From an uncultured Flavobacterium sp. (GTDB taxonomy: Bacteria; Bacteroidota; Bacteroidia; Flavobacteriales; Flavobacteriaceae): 52,441 bases of DNA. Numbering within the stretch: position 1 is the stretch's first letter; every line of letters begins with the position of its first letter. The notes below the pieces were generated by a model. That model was not told the DNA's origin and searched no databases. It was given only the letters and a program-made list of their open reading frames with translations. Below, one piece after another: positions 44,531 through 52,308 of this stretch. Where the stretch lies: NCBI GenBank assembly GCA_934636265.1, contig CAKUAD010000013.1, positions 1-52,441 on the forward strand, written 5' to 3'. Position numbers and translations under genes: made by a program.

Positions 44531-44655
44531 CTGGGTAAACCCCAAAGGTTTTAAAAACCTTTGGGGTTTACCCAGAGGTTTTTAAAACCTTTGGGGTTTG
44601 CAAAATAAAAATTCCAATCAACTTCACATTACAGAAAATCTGCCTAAAATGTTAA
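44531..44655 (+). repeat. Palindrome-plus-box repeat element, copy 2
   Basis: A perfect 45-bp palindrome (22-bp arms from CTGGGTAAACCCC, centre 44553) is followed by a second, partial GGTTTTTAAAACC copy, then GCAAAATAAAAATTCC and the box CAGAAAATCTGCCTAAAATG. It is the same arrangement as 9468-9556, with the palindromic part extended and partly duplicated. Confidence 0.8.
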
Positions 44656-44741
44656 GGCTGCAGGTGAGCTACAGGATTCATCACAGACCGGGGAGCCGAA
44701 CACTTTCGCCGTTCGTTGATTGAATTATGACTTTTGGCGGC

Positions 44742-44770
44742 AAAAAAAAAGCCGTCGGTCAGGACGGCTA
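44742..44770 (-). terminator. Terminator of the etfB-etfA unit
   Basis: On the minus strand GCCGTC, a 6-nt loop and GACGGC are followed by nine T (44742-44750). It starts 4 nt after the etfA stop. Confidence 0.85.
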
Positions 44771-44774
44771 TTTA

Positions 44775-45743
44775 TTAAGAATTCTGCGCTTTGAACGCTT
44801 TGATTTTCTCGGTGAGTTTTGGGACAATGTCAAAGGCATCGCCTACAATGCCGTAATCGGCTACCTTAAAGAAAGGCGCTTCAGGGTCAGTGTTGATCAC
44901 CACTTTTACTTTTGAGGAGTTGATGCCCGCAATGTGCTGAATGGCGCCTGAAATCCCAACTGCTACATAAAGGTTGGCGGCAACGGGCTTCCCGGTTTGG
45001 CCAACGTGCTCGCTGTGCGGCCTCCAACCCAAATCCGATACCGGTTTTGAGCAGGCCGTTGCAGCGCCGAGCGCCGACGCCAAATCCTCAATCATTCCCC
45101 AATTTTCGGGACCTTTGAGTCCGCGACCGGCCGATACCACCACGTCGGCATCAGCAATGGTTACCTTGCCGGAAGTCTTGTCAACCGATTCAGTTTTTAC
45201 GCCAAAATCATTGTCGCCAATCGCCGGGCTAAAATCTTCTTCAGTGAGCGATGCGGCGCCCTCGGCCAAACCAAACGAGTTCTTGGCCAGTCCGATCACC
45301 TTGATATCGGTATCAATTTGCGTAATATTGAACGCCTTGTTAGAAAAAGCATTGCGTTTAACCTGGAACGGCGAGGTGCTCATCGGCAGCGCCACCACGT
45401 TCGAGGCATATCCGGCGTTAAGCATCACAGCCACCAGCGGTGACAGGTAAAGACTATCGGTGGTTGATGAGAGCACCACCACCTTGGCGCCTTCTTTCTC
45501 GGCTGCCTGACGGATCACATCGGCGTACGCCTTGGCTGAAAAAGCATCCAACTTGCCGTTGTTTACCTTGAGCACCTTGCTCACGCCATACGCCGCCAGA
45601 TCCTGGCTGTTTGGTGCGTTAATGGTCACCGCAGTCACGGTGGTTCCCATCATGTCGGCAATCTTCTTGGCGTATGAAGCCAGCTCGAGCGCCACTTTCT
45701 TGAATTTTCCTTCAGCAGATTCTGCGTATATAAGAACAGACAT
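44775..45743 (-). CDS. etfA: Electron transfer flavoprotein subunit alpha
   Basis: A 322-aa ETF alpha chain that carries FAD and accepts electrons from acyl-CoA dehydrogenases. The N-terminal domain (LIYAESAEGKFKKVALELAS) is followed by the FAD-binding C-terminal domain with VVSAGRGLKGPENWGMIEDL, ACSKPVSDLGWRPHSEHVGQ, YVAVGISGAIQHIAGINSSK and INTDPEAPFFKVADYGIVGD. It is downstream of etfB on the same strand, with a 153-bp spacer that carries repeat copy C. Confidence 0.95.
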   Translation of the reverse strand: MSVLIYAESAEGKFKKVALELASYAKKIADMMGTTVTAVTINAPNSQDLAAYGVSKVLKVNNGKLDAFSAKAYADVIRQAAEKEGAKVVVLSSTTDSLYLSPLVAVMLNAGYASNVVALPMSTSPFQVKRNAFSNKAFNITQIDTDIKVIGLAKNSFGLAEGAASLTEEDFSPAIGDNDFGVKTESVDKTSGKVTIADADVVVSAGRGLKGPENWGMIEDLASALGAATACSKPVSDLGWRPHSEHVGQTGKPVAANLYVAVGISGAIQHIAGINSSKVKVVINTDPEAPFFKVADYGIVGDAFDIVPKLTEKIKAFKAQNS

Positions 45744-45780
45744 GTTTTTAATTTTTAATGATCAATTTTTTTTGATTTAG

Positions 45781-45867
45781 GGCGTTCCCCGCTGGGTCGG
45801 GCTTTTCGCTGCAATCTTTGCTTCACTGACGTTTTGCAAAGGATTTTCGCTGCAATCCCTAACGCGG
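45781..45867 (-). repeat. Dispersed hairpin repeat, copy C (between etfB and etfA)
   Basis: On the minus strand it reads GCGTTAGGGATTGCAGCG, then a hairpin with CTTTGC/GCAAAG ends, then a direct repeat of GATTGCAGCGAAAAGCCCGA. It lies 29 nt after the etfB stop and in the same orientation. The hairpin arms differ in sequence from copy A while pairing is kept. Confidence 0.8.
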
Positions 45868-45896
45868 TTAAAACCCTCATTTGGCTTTATCTTGCG

Positions 45897-46643
45897 TCAG
45901 ATGACTTTGGCTTCGTTGTGTAAGGCGTTCACCAATCCGTCAAGGTCGTCGGCCGAGAAGAGTTTTACCGCCTGTTTTGGAGCCGGCTTTTCAAATTTGA
46001 CAGCCTGTGTACGCGCATCGGCAGCTACGGGCTCAAGAACCGTAAGGGCCTTGGTGCGGGCCGTCATGATGCCACGCATGTTTGGGATTCGCAGGTCTTT
46101 TTCCTCAACCAGGCCTTTTTGTCCGCCAATGATCAGCGGCAAGGTGGTTGAAACGGTTTCTTTTCCGCCGTCGATTTCACGTACAACTTTTGCTGACGTT
46201 CCATCAACCGTAATCCCGATGCACGAGTTTACAAAGTTTGCTCCGGTAAGCGCCGCAATCATTCCAGGCACCATTCCGCCGTTGTAATCCAGCGATTCTT
46301 TTCCGGCAATTACAAGATCGTATCCGCCATCCTGGATCACTTTAGCCAGTTGCTGGGCCACAAAGAATCCGTCGGTCGGGTTGGCATTTACGCGGATGGC
46401 CTCGTTGGCGCCAATGGCCAGCGCCTTGCGCAAAGTGGGTTCGGTGTCCGGTCCGCCAACGTTTACCACGGTAACGTGGGCGCCTTGTTGCTCTTGGAAC
46501 CAGATGGCCCTCGTAAGCCCAAACTCGTCGTTAGGGTTAATCACGAACTGCACGCCGTTGGTGTCAAACTGCGCGTCGCCATTGGTGAAATTGATTTTTG
46601 AAGTAGTATCAGGCACATGGCTGATGCAAACTAATATCTTCAT
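45897..46643 (-). CDS. etfB: Electron transfer flavoprotein subunit beta
   Basis: A 248-aa ETF beta chain (AMP-binding subunit). CISHVPDTTSKINFTNG, VINPNDEFGLTRAIWFQEQQ, VVNVGGPDTEPTLRKALAIG, AGKESLDYNGGMVPGMIAAL and LPLIIGGQKGL are typical. It pairs with EtfA to pass electrons from fatty-acid or amino-acid oxidation to the quinone pool. It lies upstream of etfA, with a dispersed repeat between them. Confidence 0.95.
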   Translation of the reverse strand: MKILVCISHVPDTTSKINFTNGDAQFDTNGVQFVINPNDEFGLTRAIWFQEQQGAHVTVVNVGGPDTEPTLRKALAIGANEAIRVNANPTDGFFVAQQLAKVIQDGGYDLVIAGKESLDYNGGMVPGMIAALTGANFVNSCIGITVDGTSAKVVREIDGGKETVSTTLPLIIGGQKGLVEEKDLRIPNMRGIMTARTKALTVLEPVAADARTQAVKFEKPAPKQAVKLFSADDLDGLVNALHNEAKVI

Positions 46644-46672
46644 TTATATTGAATTTAGTGAAATTTTCCCGG

Positions 46673-46680
46673 CGAAAATA
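46673..46680 (-). promoter_or_regulatory. -7 box candidate for etfB (TATTTTCG)
   Basis: TAnnTTcG, 29 bases before the etfB ATG. It is one base off consensus and has no clear upstream TTG. Confidence 0.4.
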
Positions 46681-46837
46681 CGATATAATTTCCTAAATTT
46701 TACTATGCACGCATAATATTTTTGTGATTTCAATCGATTTCGCAAAAGTTAAAAGTTGAAAGTGAAAATCCAATCGTCATTTGTAGTAAAGTCGATTTCT
46801 ACGCATCCGCAAAAATTTCAATGCGCTTTAAAATCGA

Positions 46838-46870
46838 ATGGTGAATTTGTATAAATTTGAAATTCACCAT
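46838..46870. promoter_or_regulatory. Perfect dyad centred on the -7 box of the large gene
   Basis: Arms ATGGTGAATTT (46838-46848) and AAATTCACCAT (46860-46870) are perfectly complementary around the 11-bp spacer GTATAAATTTG, which holds the exact -7 box TAAATTTG (46852-46859). This is the geometry of an operator where a dimeric regulator would block RNA polymerase. The upstream in-frame ATG at 46838 is part of the left arm. Confidence 0.6.
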
Positions 46871-46885
46871 CTTAAGAACAAAATT

Positions 46886-49800
46886 ATGTGGAATCCGTTT
46901 GGAGACGATAACTCGTCCTGGTTTGCGTTTGACTATAACAATCCTACTGAACAGCATTTGGCCGAAACCATTCTGAGGTTTGCAACCGCAGCCGCTCCTG
47001 ATCTTTTTCCGGTTGTCGGCGCTCAGGTTTCGGTAATGTCTATCGCCCAAGCCAAAGATCTCGAGTTGGTTAGCATTGTTTCAGTTAACGGCGAGGAATG
47101 TTATGGAATCTTTGAACAACAGCGAAAATTTCATGTTTTAAGTGACCCGGGGACGCTTCACCTCTTGCGGATTTATCTTTCTGAAACTGAGGCTGACCGC
47201 GTGCAACAAGTATTGGCGGAATCGTTCACTTCCTATCGCGAATCGAATGTGGTGTTTCATCCAGACGTTGAACTGCGGGTCTATGACCAATATCTTCCAG
47301 TCTCGACCTGGGAATTTTATGATGCGACGGTTCCCGATTATTTTGATACAATAGTGCATCTGCAGACGCAGTACCCGAACCATTTTCCGATGTCTGCCCA
47401 ATTTAAGCCGTTTTGGACCGCCCCGCTCAGTTTCTCGGCGCGCCATGAATTATTGGAAGCGCGTTTTTATGACAATGGCCGGCACCAGCGGTTCTTCCTA
47501 CTGATCGATTACAACGAGGACAAATCGGGTGAGATGAATTCGCAACTGATTGATGGTTCGTCGGCATCAATCCACAATATTTGGGAAAGGGCCGAACTTG
47601 ACGAAACCGTTTATTTTAAGCTCGAGACCGATGACCAACTCAAAGAATACCTCGCGGTGTTTTGTTGGGCCATCACCGGAGACAATGGCCATTTTATCCT
47701 TGCCCGACGATATGCTGATTTTCCGTGGACTGATCACGACGGGGCTGCTTGGAGAAATTCCTTGCAGAAGAAAACCGAAAAAAGCTGGACGATTGTTCAA
47801 AATACTGAAAGTGTGCGAATCAACGATGTGATGGTGGCATACGGAGACTCGGTTTTTGAAGCTGCTTTCGAGATAACATTGGCTCAAGGTGGTGTAACAA
47901 TGGTAGATGATGTGACGCTTCACGAAAATCTGTCGCTTAAGCCAGCTCCTTTTGAGCCACAAACGCAACAAACACCGCAGCCGGAGCCAGAGATTCCAGC
48001 CGAAGATAAACCGGAAGCGGAAATTGTGGAGTTGCCGGACCGGTCGATTCAAGCTCGGTTAACCGATAAAGATGGACGGGCTACCATTACCGAAGCAGAG
48101 TTTGCGGAAGCCCTCAAAACAGGCGTATTGCGTGATTCTGTTATCGCGTTTGAAGTCCTGCTCGATGCTGATCTTATCGAAAAGAAGAGCGTCGAGGTAA
48201 CCAATTGTCGTTTTGAACATCGATTTTCGATGGTAAGAGCAAACGCAGCCTGTTCCATCACTTTTGCCGAATGTGAGTTTTTTTTCGGATTCAATGCGCA
48301 GGACATCTGTTGCAACGGTTCGCTCCACTTTTACGACTGCGTGTTCATGGTTTATGTTGACCAATCCCAGTTACGGACGCAGGTGGTGGCAGATTTCAGG
48401 AACTTTACATGTACCGGAGGATTGTTGTTTTCGGACTGTTTTTTCTGGGGCTTGGCGTCTTTGTCAAACATGCGGGTTTCAGGCGATGTCGCGATACGCG
48501 GTTGCTATTTTGCAACCATGCCCTTCCTTTTGCGAGTGTACGGTTCCGGCGTTGTAGGGTCAAACGAATTTCAGCAGACAGTGGATTCGGATTTTTCGAA
48601 ATTCATCGAACACATTGCAAAAAAATACGGTTATTACGTGCTGATCATGGACAACAGCCGAATCGAAGGAAACTTGATCGTCGACGAATCAGTTCAGTAT
48701 GCGGGTCTTTGGAGTAATTTTTACGGACACATTAAAGCCGACGGGATCGTCATTTCTGGAAAGGCCTCCATACGTCGGACATTTGTGGCGGCCGGAATTG
48801 ATTTCTGTAACGCCAGATTCGGACAGGATGTAAATTTCAACCGAATGGATTATTATATTTCTCCGCAGACCGAACTCGCGGTTGGCGCCATGCTCGATAT
48901 GACTAACGCCCAAGTTGAAGGTTCGATAAACTTGGCTTTTGCAGATGTTAATATCCTTTCGTTTTACGGGATAGAGGTAGATACCAACATAAATCTGATT
49001 GGCGTGCGGAGCAAAAGCATTAATTTGAACTTCGCTGAAATCCATGGAATGCTTGGCGCGTACTACGATGAACAGTTTAAATTCGGTCGAAAGGCGTTGG
49101 ATATAAAGGAGTCAATAGAGTTTCACGCCGCTAAAATCAACGCAGTTCGCTTTGAAGGAATCTACATTGGCAAAAATCTAATTTTTAGATCAGGAGTTTA
49201 CAATAGTATCGCGATATCATATGGCATCAACTACAATACATACGAAGTCGTCCAATCGGAGATAGGAGGTGAATTGTCGGTAGTAAATGTAACAACACAG
49301 GAAAGTTTGAATTTTGGGGGTATTAAAGTATGGAATAAAAACTATCAAAAGGCGGAAACAAAATCAGGGGTTTTGATAAATAATTGTAAGATAGGCGGAA
49401 ACGTACTATTTTTTGACCAACGAGGTTTAAGTAATTTGCCGGAAAAAATAAGCCACAAGTTTCCCATTGAAACTTACAATCTTATTCCAACTGAAATTTA
49501 TGGATCAATCGACCTTAGTTCAAACACAATTGGCGGAACGGTTGATTTGAGAAATACACGCTTAAAAAAGAGACAGTATGCATTTTCAGAAATTAAAGCG
49601 CACATTATTTTAGACTATTGTAAAATCGATAGAGATTTGCAAATGGCAGGTTTTCTAGAGTATTTCGACGGGAAAAACGATAACAAACTCCCGTTGAAGA
49701 CGTTTTGCGAGGGTTTGAAAATGAATGAAGTAGAGATTGGGGGCGTTGGAAACATAACTGGATTAATTGTGGCGATGAATGGAGAGTTCGATGGCTCGGG

Positions 49801-50860
49801 AATGAAAGTGGCGGGAGGTTTTTATTTGATAGCAGATGGAAACGGTGAGTCAGAAGGAATAAAATATGAGCGTGACGCTGTCTATAAATCTGAAATAACA
49901 GGTAACTTTAACTTATTCCGCGCTAAGGTTACAACATTGGTAATGACTGATGGTAACTTTCGGAAGACGGAGAGCGAAAGTCCACGCGAGTTAACGTGGC
50001 AAAACTTTATGAATTTCATTTTTAATAGAGAGGTTAGACGAACTGATAACGGCTTTATTAATATGGAGCATTGCGATTTCAAAAAACTTCGTATGGTTCA
50101 TCCTACTCCTCACGCGATCAATCTTGCTGGTATTAAAGTATTGGAATGGGATTTTGGAGAAAATCATGAAACAGCCAGGTCAAAAAATTATAAAGAAGTT
50201 TTAGAAAAATGTACAAAATTCGATCAAGGTGTGTACTTGGATATTGAACGTGATCTAAGGTCTAAAAATCACAGTGGAGATGCAGATAAAATATACATCT
50301 TAATGAGGCAGAAGGCGAGATACAAAGCATTTTCCCCGCTACTTGAAAAGTTAAATCAATCGATGACGAAAGGCTTTAAGTTTAGTTTATCTAGAGCGAA
50401 ACACTTACCACAGTCTATTGTTACCGTATTCGAGATACTATTGTATATTCCCAATCTTTTGTGGCGTATTCTTCGATTGTTACTGGGTTTGATTTCTTTT
50501 TTGTTTGATTTCGCGAACAGATGCATGACATCGTATGGCACAACTTTCGTTCGCCTTCTAATCTTGTGGGTAGCACTCTTGGTAGTGATGACGGCGATTT
50601 CGTACGATTATCGCTTAGACATTTTGGCCGATCCGATGGACCGAAAGCCTGGTGCCCAAATGATTTTCAACCGTGACGACGCTTTTATTTACGCAGCCCA
50701 GAATGCGGTGCCGTTTTTTGAACTCAAGCTTATCGATGCCAGTCCTACAACGACAAACCTAAGGTATTGGTTTTTGGGTGCGAAAGTGGCCGCTTACATT
50801 TTATTGTCCTTCGCCATTGTCGGATACAGTGCGAATATGGCTCGAGGCAAGCAAAGTTGA
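46886..50860 (+). CDS. Large membrane-anchored beta-helix-like protein, unknown function
   Basis: A 1324-aa protein that I cannot assign to a named family. Residues 1-350 form an unfamiliar, Trp/Phe-rich globular region (MWNPFGDDNSSWFAFDYNN). A Pro/Glu linker (PQTQQTPQPEPEIPAEDKPE) is near 357-376. Residues about 400-1090 are a repetitive beta-helix-like region with recurring units such as SRIEGNLIVDE, AQVEGSINLAFADV, EIYGSIDLSSNTIGGTVDLR and CKIGGNVLFF. A helical stretch (YLDIERDLRSKNHSGDADKI, about 1115-1140) and C-terminal membrane helices (about 1178-1240 and 1293-1318) follow. There is no signal peptide. The architecture recalls pentapeptide-like proteins that end in channel-like helices. 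GC falls in the middle. The start at 46886 follows the -7 box and dyad. Confidence 0.8.
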   Translation: MWNPFGDDNSSWFAFDYNNPTEQHLAETILRFATAAAPDLFPVVGAQVSVMSIAQAKDLELVSIVSVNGEECYGIFEQQRKFHVLSDPGTLHLLRIYLSETEADRVQQVLAESFTSYRESNVVFHPDVELRVYDQYLPVSTWEFYDATVPDYFDTIVHLQTQYPNHFPMSAQFKPFWTAPLSFSARHELLEARFYDNGRHQRFFLLIDYNEDKSGEMNSQLIDGSSASIHNIWERAELDETVYFKLETDDQLKEYLAVFCWAITGDNGHFILARRYADFPWTDHDGAAWRNSLQKKTEKSWTIVQNTESVRINDVMVAYGDSVFEAAFEITLAQGGVTMVDDVTLHENLSLKPAPFEPQTQQTPQPEPEIPAEDKPEAEIVELPDRSIQARLTDKDGRATITEAEFAEALKTGVLRDSVIAFEVLLDADLIEKKSVEVTNCRFEHRFSMVRANAACSITFAECEFFFGFNAQDICCNGSLHFYDCVFMVYVDQSQLRTQVVADFRNFTCTGGLLFSDCFFWGLASLSNMRVSGDVAIRGCYFATMPFLLRVYGSGVVGSNEFQQTVDSDFSKFIEHIAKKYGYYVLIMDNSRIEGNLIVDESVQYAGLWSNFYGHIKADGIVISGKASIRRTFVAAGIDFCNARFGQDVNFNRMDYYISPQTELAVGAMLDMTNAQVEGSINLAFADVNILSFYGIEVDTNINLIGVRSKSINLNFAEIHGMLGAYYDEQFKFGRKALDIKESIEFHAAKINAVRFEGIYIGKNLIFRSGVYNSIAISYGINYNTYEVVQSEIGGELSVVNVTTQESLNFGGIKVWNKNYQKAETKSGVLINNCKIGGNVLFFDQRGLSNLPEKISHKFPIETYNLIPTEIYGSIDLSSNTIGGTVDLRNTRLKKRQYAFSEIKAHIILDYCKIDRDLQMAGFLEYFDGKNDNKLPLKTFCEGLKMNEVEIGGVGNITGLIVAMNGEFDGSGMKVAGGFYLIADGNGESEGIKYERDAVYKSEITGNFNLFRAKVTTLVMTDGNFRKTESESPRELTWQNFMNFIFNREVRRTDNGFINMEHCDFKKLRMVHPTPHAINLAGIKVLEWDFGENHETARSKNYKEVLEKCTKFDQGVYLDIERDLRSKNHSGDADKIYILMRQKARYKAFSPLLEKLNQSMTKGFKFSLSRAKHLPQSIVTVFEILLYIPNLLWRILRLLLGLISFLFDFANRCMTSYGTTFVRLLILWVALLVVMTAISYDYRLDILADPMDRKPGAQMIFNRDDAFIYAAQNAVPFFELKLIDASPTTTNLRYWFLGAKVAAYILLSFAIVGYSANMARGKQS

Positions 50861-50945
50861 ACACCATGGCGGGATTGATAAATGAAGCGAGGGACGCTTT
50901 TGACGAATACACTTTATTTGTGTTTAGTCTTTCGTCTCCTTTTAC

Positions 50946-50953
50946 TACTTTTG
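50946..50953 (+). promoter_or_regulatory. -7 box for pdhB (TACTTTTG)
   Basis: An exact TAnnTTTG, 31 bases before the ATG at 50985, with TTTA 19 bases upstream (50923-50926). pdhB therefore has its own promoter. Confidence 0.6.
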
Positions 50954-50984
50954 CCTTTCGAATTTTAAAGAACGCTTTTACGAT

Positions 50985-51965
50985 ATGAGAACAATCCAGT
51001 TCCGCGAGGCGATTGCCGAGGCGATGAGTGAAGAAATGCGCCGCGATGAGGCGGTTTATCTTATGGGCGAAGAAGTCGCCGAATACAACGGAGCTTACAA
51101 GGCTTCAAAGGGAATGCTGGATGAGTTTGGGCCAAAACGGGTTATCGATACGCCAATCGCCGAACTTGGTTTTGCCGGGATCGCGGTGGGATCGGCCATG
51201 AACGGCTGCCGCCCGATTGTTGAGTTCATGACGTTTAACTTTTCGCTTGTGGGTATCGACCAAATCATCAACAATGCAGCCAAGATGCGCCAGATGTCGG
51301 CGGGTCAATTCCCGATGCCTATGGTGTTCCGCGGGCCTACGGCATCGGCCGGACAACTTGCCGCGACGCACTCGCAGGCGTTTGAGAACTGGTATGCCAA
51401 CACGCCGGGTCTTAAAGTTGTGGTTCCGTCTACGCCATATGATGCAAAGGGACTTCTCAAATCAGCCATCCGCGACAACGATCCGGTGATTTTCATGGAA
51501 TCAGAGCAGATGTACGGCGACAAGGGTGAAGTGCCTGAAGAGGAATACCTTATTCCGCTGGGCGTTGCCGATATCAAGCGCGAAGGAAATGACGTGACTG
51601 TCGTATCGTTTGGAAAGATTATCAAGGAAGCGCTTGCCGCTGCCGAGGAACTTGAAAAAGAAGGTATTTCGCTTGAAGTAATCGACTTGCGCACCGTACG
51701 ACCAATGGATTATGATGCGATCATCAAATCGGTCAAGAAAACCAACCGCCTGGTAGTTCTGGAAGAAGCTTGGCCATTCGCGTCAGTTGCATCGGAAATT
51801 ACCTATATGGTACAGGAACGTGCTTTTGACTATCTGGACGCGCCAATCCAACGCATCACCACAGCCGATACACCGGCGCCATATTCGCCCACACTATTAA
51901 AGGAATGGCTTCCCAATTCAGGCGATGTGATCAAGGCCGTGAAAAAGGTTTTGTACAAATCGTAA
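50985..51965 (+). CDS. pdhB: Pyruvate dehydrogenase E1 component, beta subunit
   Basis: A 326-aa beta subunit of the thiamine-diphosphate E1 enzyme that feeds acetyl groups to the E2 lipoyl carrier. REAIAEAMSEEMRRDEAVYL, GEEVAEYNGAYKASKGMLDE, TPIAELGFAGIAVGSAMNG, FMTFNFSLVGIDQIINNAAK and the transketolase C-domain VIDLRTVRPMD are typical. The alpha and E2 partners are not in the window; E2 may lie elsewhere, since a terminator and a repeat array follow directly. Confidence 0.94.
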   Translation: MRTIQFREAIAEAMSEEMRRDEAVYLMGEEVAEYNGAYKASKGMLDEFGPKRVIDTPIAELGFAGIAVGSAMNGCRPIVEFMTFNFSLVGIDQIINNAAKMRQMSAGQFPMPMVFRGPTASAGQLAATHSQAFENWYANTPGLKVVVPSTPYDAKGLLKSAIRDNDPVIFMESEQMYGDKGEVPEEEYLIPLGVADIKREGNDVTVVSFGKIIKEALAAAEELEKEGISLEVIDLRTVRPMDYDAIIKSVKKTNRLVVLEEAWPFASVASEITYMVQERAFDYLDAPIQRITTADTPAPYSPTLLKEWLPNSGDVIKAVKKVLYKS

Positions 51966-51987
51966 GTGACCAAATCAAAATATGTAG

Positions 51988-52012
51988 AACCCGGCTTTTG
52001 TCGGGTTTTTTT
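51988..52012 (+). terminator. pdhB terminator
   Basis: The stem AACCCG/CGGGTT with the 8-nt loop GCTTTTGT is followed by seven T, 23 nt after the pdhB stop. Confidence 0.85.
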
Positions 52013-52126
52013 ATGCGATTGGTTTAGGTGAAATGCGATATCAGCACACATCCGGACGTTTGGGTTAATCGATTAGGACGGTGCGCCGTAGCTTCTAAAC
52101 GGTTGGTGCTAATTCGAGTATAATCA

Positions 52127-52308
52127 AACTTTAAGAAAATGTACAGAAAACCTGTATCCGGGTTGACGCTTTTTTTTGTACAGGGGATTATATCCGTTTC
52201 CCCCTACCCGTTAGGTACGAAGTTAAACTTCCTGCCAATACGTCCGCTATAGAAATTCTGCCAAAAATGTTAAAGATTGTCAGAGCCGTCTTGGAGTCGT
52301 GGCGTTTG
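52127..52308 (+). repeat. 182-bp repeat, first (complete) unit
   Basis: The unit begins AACTTTAAGAAAATGTACAG and is followed exactly 182 bp later by a second copy. It contains a TACAG/CTGTA hairpin, an AAGTTAAACTT palindrome and, at 52251-52273, the shared box AGAAATTCTGCCAAAAATGT. The last 49 bp are the spacer to the next unit. A 37-codon frame runs through the unit (52139-52252), but I do not think it is coding. Confidence 0.85.

Larger units (their letters stand above)
44307..44741. other. 435-bp intergenic region made of repeats
   Basis: No gene is visible. It contains the BFN promoter, AAATTTG low-complexity words (44325-44358), two diverged copies of a roughly 70-bp word (44356-44425 and 44647-44724, both with AGACCGGGG), and the palindrome-plus-box element at 44531-44655. 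Confidence 0.7.

Noticed and set aside
44531..44575. The 45-bp palindrome as a transcription terminator
   Set aside because: No T-run follows on either strand, the nearest gene ends are far away or have their own terminator, and the same palindrome occurs elsewhere as part of a repeat element.
46838..46885. Upstream start of the large gene at 46838
   Set aside because: It would put the -7 box and the dyad inside the coding region; the ATG at 46886 sits at a normal distance after the box.
50767..50988. Small plus-strand gene between the large gene and pdhB
   Set aside because: It overlaps the end of the large gene in another frame and covers the pdhB promoter; the sequence has no protein-like features.
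52139..52252. A 37-codon frame (MYRKPVSG start) in both 182-bp repeat units
   Set aside because: The three differences between units all change amino acids and none is silent, the opposite of what a conserved peptide shows. No start-site or promoter signal is visible.
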